This document shows positions 55,607-64,000 of a stretch of 64,000 bases of DNA, piece after piece; the first letter of the stretch is position 1; every line of letters starts with the position of its first letter. Position numbers and translations under genes: made by a program. Source of the DNA: Adineta ricciae (lineage: Eukaryota; Rotifera; Eurotatoria; Adinetida; Adinetidae); assembly GCA_905250025.1 (NCBI GenBank), contig CAJNOJ010000253.1, positions 85,147 to 149,146 on the forward strand, given 5' to 3'. Below the pieces are notes generated by a model, which was not told where the DNA came from, searched no databases, and was given only the letters and a program-made list of their open reading frames with translations.

Positions 55607-56604
55607 CTATTCGTCCGTAGTAAAACCTTTCTTTTGTCCTTCTCTACGTTCTCGGTTTAGTTCGTCGACGGCTGCTGCTTCCAAAGCTCGAATATCTTGC
55701 ATAGTCAAGCCATACCATTCATCCGTCCAGCAGAACAATTGCCGATGGAAGTTTCGAAATAGGCGTTCTTCTTGAGACATAATCAAATTTTCTACTTTTG
55801 TTTGAATACCGAACCATTTGAATTTTTCTCGAACCAGTTTATAACAGCACCTAGAAGAAACGAGAAGAATGAATACATGTTCATCTAGATTGTAGAGACA
55901 CATGCAGTTTTCGAGAAGGCTTTCTTGTCACCTTGAAACATGTTTTCAACCATACTGGTTTACCTATTCGATCGTATCCGGCTGTCTGACGTCACCGAGC
56001 TCGGAGAAGAAAAAAAACAAAGCACTTACATATACGGTTGACATGTCTTGAACCATGGTTCGGTTGAGAGAAGTGGCCCTCGACCAGTTTTGACTGATTT
56101 GAATTTCTCTGGATCGTCTTCAGGTTTATAATCAGCACGATTGACTTTGTCGGCAATGTTAATATAAACAACATTACGCTTCTTCAATTCATCGCCTGTC
56201 AGTTGATGTACATTTTCGGATTCACCACGATCAGCGACATGTAATGTTGAAATATCAATAATCATATTGTCTTTCATGAATGGATTCGTCAGCACGGTTT
56301 TACAATATGGATAAGCGTTCCAAGCTTCTTCATTCAATGATAATGTTGAATCCTTAAATATTAAACGAACCCAACCGGGTACACGAGATCCTAGGTGATA
56401 GATTTTTTTCGTATACTGGCCAGTATTGTATCTGCCAAGGAATGCTTCCGACATGGACTTTTGGAATGGTTCATTAGCTAGAATTTCTACACCTTCACCG
56501 CCGCCTGTATTCTGTTTCGAAACTTTTGCTGTTGCATATAACTGTGCCACTTGATATTCTTCGACAGTCATCGGTAGGATAACACGGAATTCGGTGATAA
56601 GCAT
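55607..56604 (-). CDS. PITPNA/B-like: Phosphatidylinositol transfer protein, class I
   Basis: Exons 56604-56030 and 55850-55607 (intron 179 bp), 272 residues against 271 in PITP-alpha. The start at MLITEFRVILP matches the family; the open frame 21 bp upstream is not needed. Landmarks: 'TVEEYQVAQLYATAKVSK', 'TGGGEGVEIL', GQYTKKIYHL (the Thr that contacts inositol is kept), 'WNAYPYCKTV' (sn-2 side Cys kept), 'KTGRGPL', FHRQLFCWTDEW. In the membrane-contact WW pair the second Trp is Phe (FKWFGIQ). It moves PI and PC between membranes to feed phosphoinositide synthesis. Confidence 0.94.
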
Positions 56605-57322
56605 TGTTAAATATGGAAGAGACAAGTAAATATAGAAATTATGAAATAATCTACAATGAAAAAAGAGTATTCGATCCCTTCAATTGTTTAAAGTCAAATA
56701 ACATTGTTTATTTATATCGAATGATCTGTTCGTTAATCATCATTTGTCGTGGCAACACATTTATGCGCTGCAGAAGCATGTGTGTGCGTGCGTCTCTGTA
56801 GGCTACACGAATAGTAGGGTAAAATGAAAGAACAGAAATAAGTATTTGCGCTCATTTTTTTACTTCGCCTTTTTTTCTTCTTCGTTCCCGGCGATGTATG
56901 TAAACGATTCGTGATGTATTTGTCTTTTCTACTCTCTGTCTCTCGATTCTTCTTTTTTCTGCGCGCTTAAACTTAAATGACTCAGACGTGATCAAGCATG
57001 TATGCAGCTAATACGCTTTTCTTGAGCATTTCACTCCCATAGAAACCAGAATGCCTCACACAACCTTTCAATCTTGCAAACAGAAACAAAAAAAAAGAGA
57101 TAAAAAGATTTATATAAATAAATAAATAAATATGTGTGTATATGTATATTAGATTTTTTAGTTTCCTTTTTTTTTTTATTAAATATGAGCCCAACGGTAT
57201 TACACTGTACTGTTACTACTGTTATTGATGTTGCTATTAGCTGTAGTAACAACGTTCTTGTTCTTGTGATGAATTAGGCTAAATGATGCTTGGGAAAACA
57301 AAGAATCTTTTTCTAGTATAAA
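56605..57322. other. Intergenic between PITP and RPSA genes
   Basis: Promoter side of PITP and 3' flank of RPSA. An (AAAT)n-like tract lies at 57117-57133. No gene. Confidence 0.5.
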
Positions 57323-58506
57323 TCACCAGTGACTTGAGACACCAGTGTTGCCTGCATTAGATGCGCTCCATTCGTTTGATTCAGCGCCACCTGCACCACT
57401 TGCACCACCTGCACCACTGGTCCAGCCATCGGTAGCCGATGCACCCCAGTTTTCTTGGTTGCCGGCGAAGTTTCCAGCAGCTGGCATCATTGATGGACCT
57501 TCATCGTAATAATTCGAGTCTAATCCATGTCCTTGGTTATCACGATCTTGACCAGTAAGAGCAACTTGATCTTCTTTTTCCGTCTGAGAGAGAAATCATT
57601 TTATCCTAACGGAATAATCGTAATATATCATGATATTCTTACTTCTTCTGGATCACGATAGAAGAACAAGTCAGCCATAACGTCCCAAGGTGCATTTCGT
57701 TGGACATCACCACGTAATCGAAGTACTTCACGTGTTAAAAACCACCACATAAGACCAATTGATTTATTGGCCTAAAGGAAACGTTATAGAAAAAAAGAAA
57801 TTAAATGAAGCAAAGACATTGCAAATTACCTTGTTATTGGCTGGAATAGCGATATCAATATAACGAAGGCATGTTGATGGATCGCAGAAAGCAATAACTG
57901 GAATATTGACAAATGAAGCTTCATCAACAGCTTGATGATCGACATTTGGGTTGGTGATGATAATCAAACGTGGTTCTTTGAATGCTGCTTGAATTTGATT
58001 GGTGAATGAACCAGGTGTAAAACGACCAGCTTGTTAAAACAAAAAGAAAATTCAAGCTTATACTTTCAGATATAGTTATGAATCAATTTGATTTACCAAT
58101 GGCTGTTGCACCAGTATATTTGGCAAATTTCAATACAGCACGTTGACCTGAATGTTGAAAAAGAATGTTGTCTCTCTTTTAAACAGAATGGATTCATTTC
58201 TTACCTTGTGGTTGACACGAAATGGCGCAGACATCAGCTGGATTTTCAATAGCAACAATAGCTCGAGCAGCTAGTGTTAGCTTTTCCCAGAATTTGCGAA
58301 TATTGATGATTGATGTACCTTAAAGGCATATCATGGCAGTTTTCAATCATACCATCTTCAGTTTTACCTTCATTTCTTGGTTTTTTCTTCCAAACATATG
58401 TATCCATTTGATAGTCGACATCTTTGGAGCCAATATGAAGTTGAGCTGCAAGAATTTTTAGTACATCGTCATCTTTTAGTTGAAGTACGGAGTAGCCCGA
58501 TGTCAT
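57323..58506 (-). CDS. RPSA: Ribosomal protein uS2 (RPSA, 40S SA)
   Basis: Exons 58506-58368, 58318-58205, 58147-58097, 58029-57830, 57771-57643 and 57583-57323; 297 residues, close to 295 in human. Landmarks: '[20 protein letters not shown]', '[20 protein letters not shown]', 'GQRAVLKFA', '[20 protein letters not shown]', '[15 protein letters not shown]', '[16 protein letters not shown]' and '[16 protein letters not shown]', then the acidic, Trp-containing C-terminal tail ([13 protein letters not shown]... SSHW). A core 40S subunit protein. The tail here carries [12 protein letters not shown], a Gly/Ala-rich stretch not seen in vertebrates. Confidence 0.95.
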
Positions 58507-59106
58507 TTTTTGTTTTCTTGTTTGGTGATCTGAAAAATTTTATCAAATCTTCATGAAAATATCTTTGATGTAAAAAACGAAGAATTAATATTCTCCTCAA
58601 ATCCGAAACGACGAAGACGGACGATAAAGCGTATACATTGGAATTCGAGTTGTAAACAACTCATACCGAATCCAATTGGAGAACAAACACCAACATAACA
58701 TTTACTTTCCTAATGAAGTTTGACAATCATAAATTAGGTTAATTCAACTAGAATTTTCATTTAATCATGTCTACTTCAATTCTTGCTTATTATCTAGGCT
58801 TATAGATGGCGCTAGCCTCTGCATCAATCTTATTATCGCCAACTATAACTATTATTCAAGCTGAGCTTAAGCCCTGACATTTCCATAATTCATACTTTCA
58901 GCTCCACGATGGGACATACGAATGACAGCACTGAACTTTACACGATATACAATGATCATTCGATGCTGATAAACCCTTTTGTAAATATCAAATCTATGAT
59001 TGATGAAACATTCATTTATCCAAACAAATCTAATTTATTTAGTTAAATTAAAAAATAGTTACAAATAAAGCACACATGCACTACAAGATACACATTTTTC
59101 CTTCTT
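58507..59106. other. Intergenic upstream of RPSA
   Basis: It should hold the RPSA promoter and 5' UTR. No TATA box near the start. No gene. Confidence 0.5.
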
Positions 59107-60578
59107 TTAAATAACAAGTTCATTTTTCTTCGACCAACTTTGATCTTTCGCTTGTTGAATTGCATTGTTCAACCAGTGCAGCCAAATCATGTATTCACTT
59201 TTATGTTCGAAGCGTAGACGCAAACGCATCATCTTCACTGATGTATGTTTCGATGATTTATTTGTTGATCCAGCAATTACAATACGTAATTCGTCATTTG
59301 ACTGATCTTCTTGTATATGAACGACATTTGCCAGGGAGAAGCTCGTTGATGACGATGACACGTTTGTTCCATCAATACGAGTCAAATTAAGTCGTCCATC
59401 TAACAAATCGATTCTTTTCTAAACCAAAATGAAAATTTAGCCTTCGAAGATGGAATAGTTTGTAAAGGCTTACCGGTGTCCAAGGTTCCTTATTCATACG
59501 TTGAAGAACAATCGTTGATAAAACTTCTGACTGTAATGTTGTATCTTGTGATGTTTCCAATGTAACATTCGGTGCATAGTATATCGATGATTCTATTGTT
59601 GATACTGTATTATCATGTTGGTTAACACCTGATGATTGAAAAATCACAGCCGCTTGCCGTGCTAACAGTCTCACATCTAGAATAACTCAACAGATGCATC
59701 TGGTTTTTTCTTAGTCATTCTGGTGAATCTTACCTTCGACTATCTTCCAATCGATACTGTGTGTCACAGGTGGATGTTCAATGATATATGATTGCAATAG
59801 ATTGTTAATATTACAAATGTGTTGCACTGGTAAGAAAATAAATTCGGTAATTTCTCGGGCGATGTATTCCACTGGAATCTACAAAACATAATCTTTTATT
59901 GTTAGTTAAAGTCAATATTTTCGACCTTACTTGTAGAAAATAGGCAATCTTATTTTGATATTGTTTCAAAGCAGTTTGTGCTTGTGCACTGCGTGATAAA
60001 TAACCATTGTACGAGTCAATCATTACACCGGACTAGAAAAGCATCGTTTCGTAGAGGATGAATTTTTCATTCCGAAAAGTCTCACATACCCATGATTGAT
60101 AAATAACCGATATTGGTATGTCTGACATATTTTCACCATCTAGTAATTTTTCACATTGACGAAGAATGGATTCGGAAATTGCAGAAATCTATTTACAAAG
60201 AATAAGAGAGCGTTCTCTTTCATTATCTCCTTCAAATTCTTCACTTACTTTTTCGATATTTTGAAAAAGATCAACAATTTCATCAGGATTCAGATATCTT
60301 CGTAAAGGTCGTGAATACTTGATGATGTATTGTTTCAAATGCTCATAGTAAATCTTTTCAAACGAATACATGTGTTCCAACAAAGTTTCCGAATGTTGTG
60401 TGGAAGATGAAATAGTTGTGGCAGTTTCGGAAAAACCACTATCGTATTTCTTGATTGCAGGCATTGACATGTTCGTATAATAAATCGATGATGATGACGA
60501 TGACGAGGATAACAATGAATGATTTATTTTTTCTTTCGATTTTTTCATTTTCTTTTCATTGGTTTTATTCAATGATTT
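59107..60578 (-). CDS. Rho guanine nucleotide exchange factor (DH-PH), 5' end unresolved
   Basis: Exons 60578-60249, 60188-60090, 60032-59931, 59878-59734, 59676-59474 and 59418-59107 read through in frame for about 396 residues. After a Lys/Ser-rich lead (a run of eight Ser) comes a DH domain: 'LLEHMYSFEKIYYEHLKQYI', 'PLRRYLNPDEIVDLFQNIEK', 'SYNGYLSRSAQAQTALKQY' and a 'FIFLPVQHI' helix (the usual PVQR has His in place of Arg). A PH domain follows: 'PWTPKRIDLLDGRLNL', a middle strand and the closing helix 'SEYMIWLHWLNNAI'. It would activate Rho-family GTPases. The first coding exon is not found. Confidence 0.7.
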
Positions 60579-63500
60579 CTAAACGAACAAAATAGATCAA
60601 ACATGGAAGAATATTTCAAGTGGAAAAATAGATCAATACTCATAGCAAACAACAACAGAAAACAAATTATGACTTCTATGATCACGTTGTGCTTCAATGA
60701 ACCTTTTCGTTCAGATTCAAAAGCAGGAAAATCAACCGAAACATACTCTTTCTTTTTTCTCATGTGTACTCTTAAGACAAACTGCTCTCCGATCGAAATA
60801 ATCAATTTTTAATGGGATTAATAGAAACTTGTTTCACAAAGATCAAGCGTTGATGGCTTCCTATTCGGATTGTTGTCGGATGACTTACTCGTTGTTTGGA
60901 GCTAATGCCACTGGTACAGCAGAATTTCATGTTTTGATATGTTATCGAGTCGGAGGAAGGAATATGTTCGGAGAATGGAATGAAGCTCTATATATTGAAA
61001 ATGAAGTGTGAACAATTGGTAGAGAAGAAAGGCAATCAACCAATCATGAATAGAGAAAAAGGAAAAGAGAGAGAAATTAGTCTATCGATTTAGATTCGTT
61101 TTCTTTCAATCATTCTTTTCATTAACGAACTGACCAATGAATATTTGGGGAGGAGAGAGAAGGTGTAAGAGGATAAAAACAAGATTGTTTGATCGATAAC
61201 CATCTTACACGATCTTTGCACTATCAAGATCTGATCCACATGTCTAATTCTGACTGAAGGCGTTAAACAAAAAACTTATGACAAGTCCACGTCGTTAATC
61301 TGGTGAAACCTCCTCCTTCTTTCGTGTTTCGATTTTGGAGGATATTTTATTCATGATATGCATTGTTGTTTTTCCGCATCCGATCGCTAAATGAAACGTT
61401 TTCTTTGCTCTCATTCAATGTGTATATAAATAAATAAGGTTTGATTTAAAATCATGGTCAACATCGTTATATGCATACATATTCAACGTGATGATTGCAT
61501 AAAAGTTTCTGTGTATACACGGGCTTCGCTTCAATACGCATGAACAATAGGAGGAGGCGTTTAATCTGAAAATCAAACTTGATCAACATCTCGATTTGCA
61601 TTTTTTTTCTGTTAAAGTGTGCCATTATATCAATTCATGAAAAGAAGAGAAGAAAAACGTTAGTCGATAATCTTATCAGATTCAATATTTGCAATGAAGT
61701 TCGTTCGAGGTGGAAGATTATTCCGGTTGAGATCATTGAATATTGCAATGGCGGCGATAAGTGCTCGTCAATTAATGATATAATAAATCTAAGCTTATTG
61801 TCTTTTACTCTGGTGAAAGAAAACGAAGCAGAGACTGATGCCTACCGGGCATCTTAATCGATGTTCAAAAATGCACAATGAAAACCAGTTTGCTAATGAT
61901 GCCAGAGGACAAAAACGAAAAGAAATACAGGCGAAAGGCGGGACAGGAGTGATTATCAAGCATGAGAAAGAGTCGAAAACGATCAACAATAACATAACGG
62001 TGCGAAGACTAATTTGTTAAAGCTAGTTGAGTCGCATCTTAAGGTGAGCAACGAATGAAATAGATATTAAAGAGAAAGAGAAAAAAAATCGAAGTTCAAA
62101 TACACACAGCAGTGCATCCCGCTTGTATCAAACAACGTGTTAAAACGAATTGATCATGGATTGATCTTAAATCAATAAAGAGTACTACTCAATTGTTTTT
62201 CTTTTCAGGTTTTTCGACGAATTAGTATCAGTATATTGGGAGAAAATTTTGTACTCATTTACGAAAACAATCCATTGAATAAATCATTCATTTCTACTTA
62301 ATGGAAAAACTCTTCTCGATGCGTTGATTCAATCATCAACAGACAACGAGAACTAATTGTTCGTACTCGCACTTTCGACGGATATACCACACTTCTAATT
62401 TGTCTCCTACACAGCTGGCGAAACGTCTATCCATGACACACTAATTTATCATCATTGAAACGAGAATGAAATCACATAGCGAGATGGGTGGAACCATGAA
62501 GCTAGTTCACTTTCGTATGAATACCTGTTGGGAAAAAAATCATCGAAGTATTATCCTTGCTTAATGATCTATACCTTTCAGTATGTTAGTGAATAGCTGT
62601 TTAATTTGACAGCATNGTTCGATGTTCAAACAAATGAGAATAAAAGAAAAAGTCAAAATGTTTGTCGGCATCAGACACTTGAAATTTTGATGAAGAAATA
62701 ATATCAACGACGAAACATCTTGTCTCTAAGAGCAAGCAAAGATACCTTCTGTTCGTCTCCATTGCATTGATTCATCATCAAAGTGTGGTCCTACTTGATC
62801 GTAAACATGTTTTTTAAACGAAGAAAACACTTTCTTCGTTTGAAACCGTTAAATTCCCCAAACACAGATGAACTTTTCTTCGTGATCCAATCTATCGAGG
62901 GTATTTTAGTCGCGCATCGTTAGCTGATAACTCAAGAGGATATAGCACGATGACGTAAAGATGGAGCGTTTCATTTGCTCTCTTGTCGATCATTCTAAGT
63001 GTCCATGACAGAGAATGAGCAAACACGCGATTTGAGTATCGACACTTGTCGATGCGCTGAGAGTACGGAAACGATCACTATCGATTGTGCCTATCTCAAT
63101 CTACTTGAAACGTAATGCAACATCGTTTTGACAAGAGCATAGATCGTATTCATTACGTGGATCATTAGCAACCAACGAGTAAAAACGAATGAAAAGATAA
63201 TGCAATGACTCTTTAATTAGGAGAATACAAAACGATGTGATTTACGATAGATACTCATCATTGTGCTTATCTTCAAGTATGTTATCGTCAATAATGGATG
63301 TCGAACATGAGCGAAAGGAAAAATGAGAATTCTAATAATGTCTCTATTTCTCTTTATGAGATTGTCACAACAATTTCCCAATTTAAGTTCAACTAAAACT
63401 ATCAGAAATTACAATTGAAAGCAATGTGATAAGATATCAGTAAGAAAGTACATCGTTCTCAGATAATGCCTATATGAAAGTATTTACTTACGACTAAATG

Positions 63501-64000
63501 GACATGAAGAATGGCATGGAAATTTGAGTAGGGGATAAGTCAAGAACTAAGGTGACAATGATGCCTGAATCAATTGATTCGATGAATATATTATAGCATT
63601 AAAAACATTCGAATTGTGTAAGCATCTTCTTTGATGACGTTTTTCTAAAATAAACAATGAAGCATCTCAAGCGAAAGTTGTCAAACACACGACAGAAAGT
63701 TCATAGTTGGACGATGATTTTCGAACTATTCGACATATGTCTGATAAACCAAAAGTATTATCTATATAACAGCTGAATTGAAGAGCATAGCATCCGTCTT
63801 TTTGATCTTAATTTATCGTGTTCGACTGATAACAACCTAATCTTTTCATTGCTGTTAATTATAACGAATAGATGCAGTTTCTCACTGAATTTTTATTGTT
63901 TTTTCTTTTCACAGGAATACAAAGACGCAAAAAAGATATTTTCCTCCTCTAGTCAAGCAATGATATACACATCGCATAGAGTTCTTGATCATTTCCTGTC
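60579..64000. other. Right-hand stretch without a supported gene
   Basis: It should contain upstream exons or the promoter of the RhoGEF gene, but I cannot fix any. A single N lies at 62616. A coding-like bit after an acceptor-like TTTTCAG near 62210 (FFDELVSVYWEKILYSF) stops soon and has no partner. No tRNA, repeat array or mobile element seen. Confidence 0.4.

Noticed and set aside
60829-61011. 60-codon frame that looked faintly like a fibronectin III strand
   Set aside because: Too short, no splice partners and no key residues beyond chance.
1-64000. CRISPR arrays, operons with ribosome binding sites, rRNA or tRNA genes
   Set aside because: No spaced direct repeats, no Shine-Dalgarno-led gene strings and no tRNA box A/box B pair or rRNA stretch were seen; the DNA is eukaryotic.

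Overview
The window looks like metazoan nuclear DNA, most likely from a bdelloid rotifer. The genes are animal-type: a P4-ATPase close to ATP8A, ribosomal protein uS2/RPSA, class I PITP, dephospho-CoA kinase, MAM and ependymin-like secreted proteins, DUF229. Introns are mostly 45-65 bp with GT..AG ends. The DNA is AT-rich, and several genes look bacterial or fungal in type. The taxon is inferred from this pattern, not shown by a marker. Single Ns at 7264, 23225, 29467, 38212, 51051 and 62616, plus a run at 36324-36340, look like scaffold joins.

Left part (1-29466). Two blocks occur twice in direct orientation, about 95% alike by eye, and each second copy starts exactly at a single N. Block 1 holds the DUF229 3' end, a minus-strand membrane-anchored nucleotidyltransferase-like gene, a decayed gene and a divergent actin (about 1290-7263 and 7265-13190). 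Block 2 holds a GPI-type MAM/mucin gene, a decayed locus and an ependymin-like gene (about 13699-20850 and 23226-29240). The best reading is three overlapping haplotype or homeologous contigs chained in series, so the true local order is DUF229 - nucleotidyltransferase - relic - actin - MAM - ependymin-like. Copy A of the ependymin-like gene carries a 669-bp Tigger/pogo element in intron 3 with clean TIRs and TA duplication. A long-TIR DNA transposon with a dead transposase follows it.

Middle (29467-43735). This is a repeat-rich part: a TACCG-rich array, a decayed minus-strand Helitron (30660-33215), a fungal-type S10 carboxypeptidase cut by a gap, an orphan promoter with a possible first exon, a CCGCGG-rich array at a contig end, and then two minus-strand genes, a small four-helix membrane protein and a PrxQ-type peroxiredoxin of bacterial style.

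Right part (43736-64000). This is ordinary gene-dense DNA. A complete 29-exon ATP8A-like flippase (43736-49230, 1164-1165 aa) has a pair of exons that look mutually exclusive (48035-48099 or 48269-48330). Then come an orphan Ig-domain exon and five minus-strand genes in a row: a C-terminally anchored low-complexity protein, DCAKD-type dephospho-CoA kinase, PITP, RPSA and a DH-PH RhoGEF. The last 3.4 kb show no gene I can support.

The items I would look at first are the apparently extracellular poly(A)-polymerase/CCA-enzyme-like protein with a furin site and a C-terminal membrane anchor, conserved in both copies, and the exclusive exon pair of the flippase.
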